NCBI GenBank assembly: GCA_963790085.1
Contig: CAWBNH010000013.1
Span: 124,001-188,000 of the forward strand
Origin: CAXMST01 sp963790085
GTDB lineage: Bacteria; Actinomycetota; Thermoleophilia; Solirubrobacterales; 70-9
DNA: 64,000 nt
Reading direction: 5' to 3'
The translations under genes were made by a program, and so were the position numbers. The notes below the pieces were generated by a model. The model was not told the DNA's origin, made no database searches, and saw only the letters and a program-made list of their open reading frames with translations. Within the stretch, counting starts at the first letter, position 1; the number at the start of each line of letters is the position of its first letter. Of this stretch, positions 15,310-25,350 are shown piece after piece.

Positions 15310-15315
15310 AGATTA
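15310..15315 (-). promoter_or_regulatory. -10 box TAATCT of purA, leaderless arrangement
   Basis: TAATCT on the minus strand ends 7 nt before the purA ATG at 15302. It lies at the very 3' edge of the upstream gene, whose stop is at 15313. Confidence 0.55.
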
Positions 15316-16169
15316 GGTGGATTCGCCGGCGTCCGCGGGGGCGGGCGCGTACTCGAGCCGCTTGTCGGACCCGGTCAGCACAAGGGGATCGCCGCAGATC
15401 TCGGCCAGGCGGGAGACGATCCGCTCGCCGAGCTGCTCGAACAGCTTCGGCTCCTCGAGGTTGGTCGTGACGATCACCGAGCGCTCGTCGCTATAGCGGC
15501 GGTCGATTATCGAGTAGAGCTGCTCCAGCACCCACTCGGTGCGGCTCTCGGCTCCGAGATCGTCGAGATGAAGCAGGTCCACCGAGACCAGCCGGTTGAA
15601 GAACGTGAAGTAGGAGTCCTCGCCGACCTCGGCGTCGAACGTGCGCCGGATTCGCGCCAGCAGCCCCGGCAGCGAGTACACGGCCGCGGTCCGGCCCGCG
15701 TCGAGTGCCGCCTTCGAGGCGAGCATCGCCAGGGTCGTCTTGCCGGTCCCGGTGGTTCCCTGGATCCAGAGCCCGCGACCCTCGTCGAGCCGGGAGTCGA
15801 TCTGCTCGCAGAACTCGCGAACGTCGGCGACCTGGTTTCGCATCCCCGGCTGCCGAGCCATCTCGGACACCGGTGGGCGCTCGAAGGAGACGCCGCGGTA
15901 GCGTCGCGGCAGGGTCGCCGAGATCCCCCTCGCCCGGGCCCGCTCGATCCGCCGCGCCCGGCATTTGCAGGGACTGGCCAAGTCATTCTCATCGTCGACG
16001 ATCCAGCCGCTACCGTCGCAGACTGCGAACGGGCACACCGCTCGCGGAGCCGGCTCGGAGGGCCGCCCCGGACCTCCCTCGCCCGGTCCGCCGGCGCCGC
16101 CGTCGAGCGCCCTCAACGGCATCTCGGGAAGCTCCGACTCGAGCCGCCCGCGAGCAGGACGCCCGGCGC

Positions 16170-16173
<4 letters not shown>
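15313..16173 (-). CDS. DnaC/DnaI-like helicase loader ATPase
   Basis: A 286-residue AAA+ protein. An N-terminal cysteine cluster (CPFAVCDGSG about 46-55 and CKC about 68-70) looks like a zinc-binding domain as in DnaI. The ATPase core has Walker A GTTGTGKTT (about 143), Walker B LLHLDDLG and sensor 1 VTTN. The TTG start overlaps the dnaB stop (TTGA at 16170-16173), so loader and helicase are translationally coupled, which strongly supports a role in loading DnaB. An IstB-type transposase helper is the alternative fold relative, but no transposase is present. Confidence 0.82.
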
Positions 16174-17549
<1,376 letters not shown>

Positions 17550-17699
17550 AGTGCTCGTACTGCTTGGTGGGCGGACAGGAGCAATCACTCCTCCCCATTG
17601 AAGGCGCTGGGGAGGCGGATTTGGCCCCCCACCCGGAACCGCCTACGAATGAATCACACCGGCGAGCCGGACGCGAGTCGTGAACCGGGATTTTGCGGG

Positions 17700-18152
17700 C
17701 TACTTCTGCTCGGCGACAATCGTCTTCACAGAGGCTGTGGCGCCGCCCGCGACCTCGATCTCGACCATGTAGGTACCGACCTCGCGGATCGGGTCGTCGA
17801 GGCGAACCCTCTTGCGGTCGATCCGCAGGCCGCGGGCCTCGGCGATCGCCTCGGCGATCTCCTTGCCCCCAACCGAGCCGAACAGCTTCCCGTCCTCCCC
17901 CGCACGGTGGCTGATCGTCAGCACGGTCTTCGAGAGCAGCGCGGCAGTCTCGCCGGCGCGCTCGAGCGCCTCGCGGGCGGCCTTCTCGGCCGCCTGCCGC
18001 CGTCGCTGGGCCTCCTCGAGCGCCGCGGTCGTCGCCGGTTGGGCGAGCTTGCGGGGGACGAGGAAGTTGCGTAGATAGCCCGGCGCGACGTCGATTGCAT
18101 CGCCCGCGGAGCCAAGCCCGTCAACGTCGCTGAGCAGAATCGCCTGCGCCAT
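17700..18152 (-). CDS. rplI: 50S ribosomal protein L9
   Basis: A 150-residue protein binding 23S rRNA. It has the L9 N-terminal domain (ILLSDVDGLGSAGDAIDVAPGYLRNFLVPRKLA), the long connecting helix rich in Ala and Arg, and the C-terminal domain ending VEIEVAGGATASVKTIV. Length and layout are normal. It lies 15 nt downstream of rpsR; 150 nt without a gene separate it from dnaB. Confidence 0.95.
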   Translation of the reverse strand: MAQAILLSDVDGLGSAGDAIDVAPGYLRNFLVPRKLAQPATTAALEEAQRRRQAAEKAAREALERAGETAALLSKTVLTISHRAGEDGKLFGSVGGKEIAEAIAEARGLRIDRKRVRLDDPIREVGTYMVEIEVAGGATASVKTIVAEQK

Positions 18153-18167
18153 CGGTGCTACCCCCGC

Positions 18168-18422
18168 CTAGCGATCGCCGACGTACGGCAGCAGGCCGAC
18201 CTCACGCGCCCGCTTGACCGCCAGCGCCAGCTGACGCTGGTGCAGGCGGGAGAGGCCGGTGACCCTTCGAGAGCGGATCTTGCCGCGATCGGAGATGAAG
18301 CGGCGGATCGTGGTCAGGTCCTTGTAGTCGATCTCCTCGACGTTGATCTTCGTGTACTTGCGCGGACGGTTGCGGTCGAACGCCCGTCGCCCGCCGCTGC
18401 GCCGCGGGGCCTGCGTGGCCAT
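18168..18422 (-). CDS. rpsR: 30S ribosomal protein S18
   Basis: An 84-residue protein of the small-subunit platform, binding 16S rRNA together with S6. The conserved core IDYKDLTTIRRFISDRGKI, the GLSRLHQRQLALAVKRAR motif and the usual C-terminal VGLLPYV are present. No zinc-type cysteines are seen. It lies between ssb and rplI. Confidence 0.95.
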   Translation of the reverse strand: MATQAPRRSGGRRAFDRNRPRKYTKINVEEIDYKDLTTIRRFISDRGKIRSRRVTGLSRLHQRQLALAVKRAREVGLLPYVGDR

Positions 18423-18537
18423 CAGCTCGCGGCCTCCTTCTCAATCAAGCTCTGCATCGAGGGCGTGATCTTAGAGAGGGCCGCCGGATTCTGCCCGACC
18501 CCCCTAGGGACTTACGGACAGAGGCTTCGGAGTGGGC

Positions 18538-19011
18538 CTAGAACGGGATGTCGTCGTCGGAGCCGCCACTCGCTGCGACGCCGGCGGGCTCACCGAAATC
18601 GGAGGTGTCGGCCGGCACATCGGACTGCGGCTGGAATCCGCCGCCGGAGCCGCCGCCGTCGCCGGTTGAGTCGCGCGATCCGAGGAACTGGACCGTGTCC
18701 GCGATGATCTCGACCTTCTGCCGCTTGCCGCTGCCGTCCTTGGCCTCCCACTCGCTCCAGTCGAGCCGGCCGTCGACCGCTACCGGGCGGCCCTTGGAGA
18801 GGTAGTTCGCGCAGTTCTCGCCCTGGGCGCCGAAGACCGTGACATCGAGGTAATTGGGCTTGTCGACCCAGTTGCCGCTGCCGTCCTTGCGACGTGAGTT
18901 GACCGCGACCCGGAGGCTGCACACGGAAAGGCCGCCGCCGGTGCTGCGGAGTTCGGGATCCCGGGTGAGGTTGCCGGTGATCGTGACCCGGTTGATGTTT
19001 GAGGCTGCCAC
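18538..19011 (-). CDS. ssb: single-stranded DNA-binding protein
   Basis: A 157-residue SSB. The OB fold starts INRVTITGNLTRDPELRSTGGG, followed by VAVNSRRKDG and FGAQGENCANYLSKG. A Gly/Gln-rich linker leads to the acidic tip DDDIPF, which recruits replication and repair proteins. The GTG at 19011 is chosen because AAGGAG lies 8 nt upstream; a longer upstream frame adds only unlikely sequence. It is placed between rpsF and rpsR as in many bacteria. Confidence 0.93.
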   Translation of the reverse strand: MAASNINRVTITGNLTRDPELRSTGGGLSVCSLRVAVNSRRKDGSGNWVDKPNYLDVTVFGAQGENCANYLSKGRPVAVDGRLDWSEWEAKDGSGKRQKVEIIADTVQFLGSRDSTGDGGGSGGGFQPQSDVPADTSDFGEPAGVAASGGSDDDIPF

Positions 19012-19150
19012 TTGGCTTGCTCCTTCTGTTCTGAACGCTTGATCACCGAGTGTAAGGACCGGGGCGGCGCGTTCTCGCCCCCCGCCCCGGGCCGGGCCCA
19101 CCTGAAGCCGCACAGTGCGGCTTTTGGTCACTCCCCGTGCGCGGCCGGCG

Positions 19151-19606
19151 TTAGGAGGCGGCGCCCGCGTCGGCAGCGGACTCGCCACCGCCCTCGCCGT
19201 CCTGGCGGCCGCGGCGGGGGCCGCGGTCGTCGCGACGGCCGCGACCGCGACCGCGGTCGTCGTCCTCGTCGCGGCGCATGATCTGCTCGGTGTCGGGCGG
19301 CTCGATGATCGGCGACTCCGGCTTGATCTTGAAGACGCGAAAGCGGAGGACGCCGTCGGTGATCTTCAGATTGTGGTCGAGCTCGTCGAGCAGCGGCTTC
19401 TCGCCGCTGAAGCGGTAGTAGCGGTAGTCGGCCTCACCACTCTGCTCGATCTCGTAGGCCATCTTGCGAAGACCCCAGACCGACTCGTGGGCGAGGGTGC
19501 CTTTCGATTCGAGGCGGGCCTTGGTGTCGGCCGCGACCTTGTCCCGCTGGTCATCCGCAGCCCGCGGATCGAGCATCAGGATCAGTTCGTAGTCAGAGGT
19601 TGCCAA
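19151..19606 (-). CDS. rpsF: 30S ribosomal protein S6 with charged C-terminal tail
   Basis: A 151-residue S6. The conserved ferredoxin-like domain covers residues 1-95 (YELILMLDPRA, GVWGLRKMAYEIEQSGEADYRYY, LDELDHNLKITDGVLRF). After it comes an Arg/Gly/Asp-rich, probably disordered extension of about 50 residues (RGRGRRDDRGPRRGR), longer than in most S6 proteins. The start is TTG. A TATAGT box at 19618-19623 (minus strand) lies 11 nt upstream and probably drives the ribosomal/replication operon. Confidence 0.93.
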   Translation of the reverse strand: MATSDYELILMLDPRAADDQRDKVAADTKARLESKGTLAHESVWGLRKMAYEIEQSGEADYRYYRFSGEKPLLDELDHNLKITDGVLRFRVFKIKPESPIIEPPDTEQIMRRDEDDDRGRGRGRRDDRGPRRGRQDGEGGGESAADAGAAS

Positions 19607-19617
19607 GACGGCGCGGC

Positions 19618-19623
19618 ACTATA
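19618..19623 (-). promoter_or_regulatory. -10 box TATAGT before rpsF
   Basis: TATAGT on the minus strand ends 11 nt before the TTG of rpsF, leaving at most about 5 nt of leader. Confidence 0.5.
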
Positions 19624-19660
19624 GCGGGGCGCCGCATCACGCCGCGGGGTTGCCGATGGC

Positions 19661-20146
19661 GTGCGTGGCCTGCGGATCAACTGGCGGGTGGCATGGCGGC
19701 CGCTGGCCCTGCTGATGCTGGTGCCTGCCGCACTGCTCGCCGGATCGAACCTGCCGGCCGTCCCGCCCCCACCGGAGCCGCCGACCGGGCTGGCGCTGCC
19801 GGCGCCCGCCGAGCGCTCCCGAGATCCCGAGCCGCGCCCCCGCCAAGCCGCGCGGAGCCGGCGCCCGGGGACCGGCTCGGCGGGAGGCCGGACCGAAGGG
19901 CGCCGGGCCTGGGCGAGGAGGCCCGAACGCCCGGTCGCGCGCCGGGCACCCGGTCGCGCCGGCGGAGCTGCCTCGCCGAACCCGACGCCGACGCCGGCGC
20001 CACCGAGCGACTCCGCGGCCCCCGCTCCGATCCCGCCGGCGCCCGCGGCCGCGGCGCCCCTACCGGCACCCGCGCCGGCTCCCCCGGCTCCGGGCCCCCG
20101 CGAGAGCGGGGGGCCGTCGGCCGGCTATCGGGAGTTCGGCCCGTGA
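19661..20146 (+). CDS. Pro/Ala/Arg-rich protein with N-terminal membrane segment
   Basis: A 161-residue reading frame starting at GTG. Residues 10-30 form a hydrophobic signal or anchor (PLALLMLVPAALLAGSNL). The rest is low-complexity Pro, Ala and Arg with runs such as PAPPSDSAAPAPIPPAP and would be disordered outside the cell. It is divergent from rpsF. Overlapping frames in this GC-rich stretch are also open, so this could be non-coding; the clear signal segment is the main support. Confidence 0.4.
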   Translation: MRGLRINWRVAWRPLALLMLVPAALLAGSNLPAVPPPPEPPTGLALPAPAERSRDPEPRPRQAARSRRPGTGSAGGRTEGRRAWARRPERPVARRAPGRAGGAASPNPTPTPAPPSDSAAPAPIPPAPAAAAPLPAPAPAPPAPGPRESGGPSAGYREFGP

Positions 20147-20200
20147 CCCTCGGTCGGCTCGCGCATCACAGCCCACCCCGCGGGACCTTCGAGTGCCCGC

Positions 20201-21670
20201 TCAGCCGCCGGCGTCGGCCAGTCGCTTCGCCTCGATGTCGGCCAGCTGCTCGTCGATCCAGGAGCCGGGATCGGTGCGATCGATGATCTCGCGCAGGTGG
20301 GTGGCTCGTAGGCGACGCTCCTCGGCTGACATCGTCAGCGCCCGGTAGATCGTCTCCGACTGCTCGGAGATGTCGAACGGGTTGACGCTCAGCGCGCCCT
20401 CGCCCAGCTCCTCGTGCGCGCCCGTGTTCTCGCTCAGCATCAGCACTCCGTCCCGGGTGTTGACCGCGGGCGCCTCCTTGGCGACCAGGTTCATCCCGTC
20501 GAACAGCGCGTTGACGATCAGCAGGTCGTACTGCTTGTAGCGGGCGACCGCCTCGAGGAAGTTCTCGTAGATCCGCAGGTCGATCGGCATCCAGTCGGTG
20601 GTCCCGTGCCGGTGGTTGACGACCGCGACCAGCGCCTCGATCCGCTCCAGGTACTCCTGGTACTCGGGGACGTCCTGCCGCGACGGCTGCAGGTGGGCGA
20701 TGAAGGTGACCTTCTCGGCGAACTCCGGATAGTCGGTGAGGAACTGATCGAAAGCGGTGAACCCCCGGAGGATGTTCTTCGAGAGGTCGGCGCGATCGAC
20801 GCGGAGGATCAGATGCTCTCGTCGCCGGCTGAGCAGCTCGCGCTCGTAGTTCGCAATCAGGCTCGAGTCCGCGACGCGGCGAAGCCGATCGGAGTCGACC
20901 CCCAGTGGATAGGCGCGGATCCAGGTCTCGCCGCCCTCGTGATAGACGACGTCGTTCGTGTAGTCGACCTCGAACTCCATCAGCTCTCGGCAGCAGTCGA
21001 GGAAGTTGTGCACGTAGGAGGGCAGGTGGAAGCCGACGATGTCGTTGGCCAACAGGCCCCGGTAGATCGCCTCTCGCCAGCGGCCGGGGATCACCCGCCA
21101 GGCATCGGCATGAGGCCAGGGAATGTGGACGAAGTGGTGCAGGAATGCGTCGGGGCGCTGCTCGCGGATCAGTGCCGGCGCCGTGTAGAGGTGGTAGTCG
21201 TGCAGCATCACCAAGGGGCTCTCCTGGCCCTCGATCCGGTTCAGCACGCAGTTCGCCATGTCCTCGTTGACGACGGTGTAGCCGCGCTCCCAGGCCTCCT
21301 TCTCCTCGGCCCGGATGTCGGGCGCGTTGGAGAGGTCCCACAGGTAGTGCTGGATGAACCACAGGTGCGGGTTCGCGATCACGTTGTAGAACAGGTCGTA
21401 GGCGCCCGGATCGGAGGCGACGAGCTCGAGGTCGTAGGTGATGCCCTCGAGCTCGACCTCGACCGGCCCGCCGGCCTCCTCGCTGATCGCGACGTCCTCC
21501 TCGGTCATCGCCGAGGCGACCCAGAGCACGCGCCGGTGGGTGGCCAGCCCGCTGAGGGCGGTGACCAACCCGCCGCCGCCACGGCGGACGACGCGCTCGC
21601 CGTCGGGGCCGCGCTCGAACTGGGCGGGGCCGCGGTTGGAGACGATGATCAGCTGCTCGTCGGCCGCCAT
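20201..21670 (-). CDS. otsA: trehalose-6-phosphate synthase (GT20)
   Basis: A 489-residue retaining glycosyltransferase that joins glucose from a nucleotide sugar to glucose-6-phosphate. Family landmarks are IIVSNRGPAQF at the start, the Gly-rich RRGGGGLVTAL loop, WFIQHYLWDL, HDYHLYTAPALIRE and the C-terminal PFDISEQSETIYRALTM. The ATG at 21670 has GAGAGGAG 4 nt upstream and is preferred over a start 21 nt earlier. It lies 10 nt downstream of treT on the same transcript. No otsB phosphatase is encoded nearby. The exact acceptor is inferred from the family; a glucosylglycerol-phosphate-type acceptor is not excluded. Confidence 0.88.
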   Translation of the reverse strand: MAADEQLIIVSNRGPAQFERGPDGERVVRRGGGGLVTALSGLATHRRVLWVASAMTEEDVAISEEAGGPVEVELEGITYDLELVASDPGAYDLFYNVIANPHLWFIQHYLWDLSNAPDIRAEEKEAWERGYTVVNEDMANCVLNRIEGQESPLVMLHDYHLYTAPALIREQRPDAFLHHFVHIPWPHADAWRVIPGRWREAIYRGLLANDIVGFHLPSYVHNFLDCCRELMEFEVDYTNDVVYHEGGETWIRAYPLGVDSDRLRRVADSSLIANYERELLSRRREHLILRVDRADLSKNILRGFTAFDQFLTDYPEFAEKVTFIAHLQPSRQDVPEYQEYLERIEALVAVVNHRHGTTDWMPIDLRIYENFLEAVARYKQYDLLIVNALFDGMNLVAKEAPAVNTRDGVLMLSENTGAHEELGEGALSVNPFDISEQSETIYRALTMSAEERRLRATHLREIIDRTDPGSWIDEQLADIEAKRLADAGG

Positions 21671-21680
21671 CACGCTCCTC

Positions 21681-22922
21681 TCAGTCCTCAAGCAGATCGC
21701 GGAACAGCTGAGCGTAGTCGCGCAACAGCCGCGGCGTCAGGAATCGCTCGCGGACCTGTTCCTTGCCGGCCCGGCCAAGGCGCCGGCCGAGCTCGGGGTC
21801 GCGGAGGATCTCGAGGCTTCGCTGAGCGCACTCCTCCGGGGAGGAGACGAGGAAGCCGGACTCGCCGTCGCTGATCTGCAAGGGGATCCCGCCGACGTCG
21901 CCGCCGATCGTCGGCCGCGCCTTCCACAGCGCCTCGGACACGGTCAGGCCAAATCCCTCCCTGACCGACTTCTGCAGGCAGATCTGGGCCTGCGACTGGA
22001 AGGCATTCACCTCGATCGCGCCGACGTTGTTGAGGTTGTTGAGGATCTGGATATCGGGATCGGAGCCCGCGTACTGGACGGTGTTGTTGAAGTACTCCCA
22101 GCCCTCGGGATCGTCGGTCGCCATCGACCCCACCAACGCCAGCTGCACCTCTGGGATCTCGTCGGTGACGGCCCGGTAGGCGTCGATCACCCCGACCGGG
22201 TCCTTCCATGGATCGAAGCGCGAGACCTGCAACATCAGCGGTCGCTCCGGGTCGACGCCGAACTGCTGGCAGACGTAGGCGGCGTCCTCGGCGCTGAACG
22301 CCATGTTCTTGGGCGAGAGCGGATCGATCGCCGGCGGCACGATCCGCACGTTCGGAGCGTCGCCCATCTGCTCCGGCACGTACTCGGGCTGGTGCCAGAA
22401 GCTCGCGTCGTACTCGCGGATGTGGGGCAGGATCAGGTCCAGCGCGTCGTGGTTCGGCGTCGAGAGGTCGATGTGGCAGCGCCAGACCCACTTGCTGCTG
22501 CTGCCCGGCGCGTACGACCGCATCAGCGCGGGCTGCGGGTCGTGGACGACGATCACGTCCCAACCGCCCTCCATTCCCATCGCGTTGAGCTGGTTGTAGC
22601 GGTCGTAGATCTCCTTCTGCTCCTCGGTGAGGATCTCCGGCGCCCCCTGAAGCGAGTTGTGCATCAGCTTCGTCACGTTGAAGAACTCCTCGCGCCCGAG
22701 GATCACCTGCCAGTGCGCATCGATGCCGACGTCGCGCATCAGCGGCACCAGCGTGTAGAGGATCTCCGAGACGCCGCCGCCGAACGCGGTGGCGCTCAGG
22801 TGCAGAACCTGCTTGCCCTGCAGCGACTCCGCCAGGGCCCGGATCTCCTCGACGAGCGGACGGCCGACTATGTGCGTGTAGTCGGCAAGCGACCGGGCAC
22901 CGAGATTGACCTCCTGGAGCAC
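21681..22922 (-). CDS. treT: trehalose synthase, glycosyltransferring type (TreT, GT4)
   Basis: A 413-residue GT4 enzyme. In characterised homologues it makes trehalose directly from NDP-glucose and free glucose, without a phosphate intermediate. Typical stretches are LHLSATAFGGGVSEIL, HDPQPALM, WRCHIDLS, LQVSRFDPWKDP and SVREGFGLTVSEALWK. The GTG at 22922 is chosen because it gives the usual N-terminus and has a TAGCCT box exactly 7 nt before it. The downstream otsA follows after 10 nt, so both trehalose routes share a transcript. Confidence 0.88.
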   Translation of the reverse strand: MLQEVNLGARSLADYTHIVGRPLVEEIRALAESLQGKQVLHLSATAFGGGVSEILYTLVPLMRDVGIDAHWQVILGREEFFNVTKLMHNSLQGAPEILTEEQKEIYDRYNQLNAMGMEGGWDVIVVHDPQPALMRSYAPGSSSKWVWRCHIDLSTPNHDALDLILPHIREYDASFWHQPEYVPEQMGDAPNVRIVPPAIDPLSPKNMAFSAEDAAYVCQQFGVDPERPLMLQVSRFDPWKDPVGVIDAYRAVTDEIPEVQLALVGSMATDDPEGWEYFNNTVQYAGSDPDIQILNNLNNVGAIEVNAFQSQAQICLQKSVREGFGLTVSEALWKARPTIGGDVGGIPLQISDGESGFLVSSPEECAQRSLEILRDPELGRRLGRAGKEQVRERFLTPRLLRDYAQLFRDLLED

Positions 22923-22929
22923 GGGCGCC

Positions 22930-22935
22930 AGGCTA
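22930..22935 (-). promoter_or_regulatory. -10 box TAGCCT of treT-otsA, leaderless arrangement
   Basis: TAGCCT on the minus strand ends 7 nt before the treT GTG at 22922. Confidence 0.5.
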
Positions 22936-22984
22936 CAGGGAGACACCTGACCGCATGCCCCCGCGGGAGCGGTGCGAACGGCGC

Positions 22985-23932
22985 TCAGACCCCGCCGGTC
23001 TCGACGCGGCGCTCGCGCAGTCGCTCGATACCGCGATCGAGCAGCTCGATGATCCTGCCGTGCAGCTCGGCGTTGGCCGAGGCGACGCATGACATCTGGA
23101 ACTCGTGGCCCGAACCGAGCAGCGGCCTCGGCCCGAGCCCACTCCCGTAGGCGTCGGTGACGATCGCGCCCGACTCCTCGAGGATCAGTGCCGCCGCGGC
23201 CAGATCGTAGGGGGAGTTGTTGAGCACGGCACCCCGCCCGACCCGTTCGAACTCGGCCCGCATGCCCGGGACCTCGTCGATGATCCGCGGGCCCGGCTCG
23301 ATGTATGCGTCCATCTGCCCGGTGGCAACCCTGGTCATGTCGTAGGTCGCCGAGCCGAGGTCGAAGGTCCCGCCGCTGACCGAGGAGCCGTCGATCAGCT
23401 CCTCGAGCACCACGGCGACGTCAACCGCCGGGCGGCCACGCAGCCCGTAGGTCCAGAGCATGCGATCGGTCGTCGTCGTCACCGAGAGCGACGGGGACGG
23501 CTCGACGCCGTGGCCACGGCGGGCGAAGAAGCGAGAGCCGCTCTTGATCTCGATCACCAGGCCCAACTCGACGTCGGCCATCGTCGGGGAGCCGTCGCGG
23601 TAGCGAGCTGCGGCGACCGAGACGCACGCCGACTCGAGCCCGGCCATCGCCGGCCTGGTCCCGTCGATCGGATCGACAACCAGGACCCACTCGGGGTCTG
23701 CCGTCGGTGTCACCATCCCCCGATCCTCCGAGTAGAAGGCGACGCCGGGCGCGTGCCGGCGGAGGTGCTCCTCCATCCGGCGCTCGGCGCGCTCGTCGAT
23801 CGCGAAGGTGACGTCTCCGCCGGCGCCGTCGCCGGCGTGCTCGCGGCCGCCGCGCCGGCCGAGCTCCGGGAGCACCTCGGCCCGGAGCACTTCGCCGAGC
23901 CCGAGCACCAGCGGCCCGAGCGGATGCCGCAT
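22985..23932 (-). CDS. inositol-monophosphatase family protein
   Basis: A 315-residue member of the Mg-dependent IMPase/FBPase superfamily. The motif VVDPIDGTRPAM at about residues 86-97 supplies the metal-binding aspartates, and GDVTFAIDE and YSEDRG are the earlier acidic sites. A C-terminal segment (VLNNSPYDLAAAALILEESGAIVTDAYG) matches the second family signature in relaxed form. Substrates in the family include inositol-, fructose- and histidinol-phosphates. The ATG at 23932 overlaps the stop of the protease gene (TGATG), and treT lies 62 nt downstream, which raises the possibility that it removes phosphate in trehalose synthesis; this is inference only. Confidence 0.78.
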   Translation of the reverse strand: MRHPLGPLVLGLGEVLRAEVLPELGRRGGREHAGDGAGGDVTFAIDERAERRMEEHLRRHAPGVAFYSEDRGMVTPTADPEWVLVVDPIDGTRPAMAGLESACVSVAAARYRDGSPTMADVELGLVIEIKSGSRFFARRGHGVEPSPSLSVTTTTDRMLWTYGLRGRPAVDVAVVLEELIDGSSVSGGTFDLGSATYDMTRVATGQMDAYIEPGPRIIDEVPGMRAEFERVGRGAVLNNSPYDLAAAALILEESGAIVTDAYGSGLGPRPLLGSGHEFQMSCVASANAELHGRIIELLDRGIERLRERRVETGGV

Positions 23933-25212
23933 CAACTCAGCGAGCTGGGACGCGCCTGGAGGGTGACCTCGATCTTCCTGCGGTCGCCGTCGCGAATCAC
24001 CTCGAGCTCGACCTTGTCGCCCGGCCGCGCCTCGGTGATCAGCCTCGAAAGATCACTCTCCCCGATCAGCTCCTCGCCATCGATCGCGACGATCACGTCG
24101 CCGCCTACCTCGATCTCCTGGCCCTGGAAGTCGATCGTCTCGTCGCCGGCGCCCTGCAGGCCGGCGTCGGAAGCGGGGCTGTCCTTGGTGACCTGGACGA
24201 CGAGCGACCCGGTCGGCGCGTCGATCTTCAGGCGGTCCGCCAGCTGTGGATAGAGCGGCACGCTGGTCACGCCGATGAACGCGTACTCGGCGGTGCCGTC
24301 ATCGCGAAGGTCATCGACCGAGCGCTTGACGAGATTCGCGGGGACCGCGAAGCCGACCCCTTCGTTGCCGCCGGAGGTCGTGTTGATCTGCTGGTTGACG
24401 CCGATCACCTCGCCCTCGGGGTCGATCAGCGGACCCCCCGAGTTGCCGGGGTTGATCGATGCGTCGGTCTGGATCCCACCGTCGATCCGGAAGTCGGTCA
24501 GCGACTCGATCGACCGGTCCGTGGCGGAGACGATCCCGATCGAGAGGGACTGCTCCTGGCCGAACGGGCTGCCGATCGCAGCGACCGGCTCACCGACCGG
24601 GACCTTGTCCGAGTCGCCGAGCTTCAGCGGCTTGAAGCTGAGCCCATCGGGATCGATCTTGAGCAGCGCGATGTCGGCGTTCAGGTCGACGCCGACGATC
24701 TCCGCCGGCACCTGGTTGCGGTCGGTGAACTCGACGAAGACCTCGTCCGCCTGCTGGACGTCGGTGCTACCGGTCGCCTGGGCGTCGGTGACGACGTGGG
24801 CGTTGGTGACGATCTCGCCGTCGTCGCTGATCACGAAGCCCGAGCCCTGTCCGCCGCCGACGCCGCCGGAGCCGCCGATGACCGAGCGGACGGTGACGAC
24901 GCCGGCCGAGGCGTCCTCGTAGATGCCCTGCGCGTCGAAGGCGCCGACCGGGATCGCCTCGGACCGCGGCTCCTTGGCGGCAGTCTCGCTCGACCGCGCC
25001 GGCGTCGACGCGGTCGACTGCGTCCCGGCGGAGTCGTCATCGCTGCTGCAGCCCGCGAGGACGGCGGCGACCGCCAGGGTCGCTGCGATCCCGCCGACGA
25101 GGGTGCTCCTGCGGCCGGTGCGACTGCGGGGTGCCTCGCTGCTGTCGGTGTGGGTGGTGATGGTGGTGGCTCCTCGGGCGCCGGTGATCGGGTCGTGAAT
25201 CAGGATAAGCAA
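23932..25212 (-). CDS. HtrA/DegP-type serine protease lipoprotein with PDZ domain
   Basis: A trypsin-like protease expected on the outer face of the membrane. Numbered from the TTG at 25212, the hydrophobic segment 38-54 ends in the lipobox VLAGC (Cys55). The catalytic triad is His139 (TNAHVV), Asp180 (DLNADIALLK) and Ser258 (NPGNSGGP), and a PDZ domain fills about 330-420. Its likely job is degrading damaged exported proteins. The start is uncertain: the TTG overlaps a TATCCT box, whereas an ATC at 25159-25161 sits 8 nt behind GAGGAG and would give a typical MTTHTDSS leader. Four bases are shared with the IMPase gene downstream. Confidence 0.88.
   Translation of the reverse strand: MLILIHDPITGARGATTITTHTDSSEAPRSRTGRRSTLVGGIAATLAVAAVLAGCSSDDDSAGTQSTASTPARSSETAAKEPRSEAIPVGAFDAQGIYEDASAGVVTVRSVIGGSGGVGGGQGSGFVISDDGEIVTNAHVVTDAQATGSTDVQQADEVFVEFTDRNQVPAEIVGVDLNADIALLKIDPDGLSFKPLKLGDSDKVPVGEPVAAIGSPFGQEQSLSIGIVSATDRSIESLTDFRIDGGIQTDASINPGNSGGPLIDPEGEVIGVNQQINTTSGGNEGVGFAVPANLVKRSVDDLRDDGTAEYAFIGVTSVPLYPQLADRLKIDAPTGSLVVQVTKDSPASDAGLQGAGDETIDFQGQEIEVGGDVIVAIDGEELIGESDLSRLITEARPGDKVELEVIRDGDRRKIEVTLQARPSSLS
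25202..25207 (-). promoter_or_regulatory. -10-like box TATCCT inside the annotated start of the HtrA gene
   Basis: TATCCT on the minus strand lies 40 nt before the ATC at 25161 that has a good ribosome binding site, and overlaps the second to fourth codons counted from the TTG at 25212. This argues that the TTG is not the true start. Confidence 0.4.
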
Positions 25213-25335
25213 GATCGGCGATGCGCTCCCCCAATCCGCTCTGCGAAGAGGTTTGCGGCCGCCCGAGCCGGGGGCCAGGGAGGCCGCGCCCCGGATCCGG
25301 CCTCGACGGGCGGTGGAGCCCGAGAGCGCGTGGGC

Positions 25336-25341
25336 TAGTTT
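25336..25341 (+). promoter_or_regulatory. -10 box TAGTTT, leaderless arrangement
   Basis: TAGTTT ends 9 nt before the ATG at 25351. Confidence 0.5.
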
Positions 25342-25350
25342 GCGAGCCCG

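Noticed and set aside
20414..21874. 486-codon plus-strand frame opposite otsA
   Set aside because: Shadow of otsA; the translated sequence is rich in V, D, R and Q with no motif.
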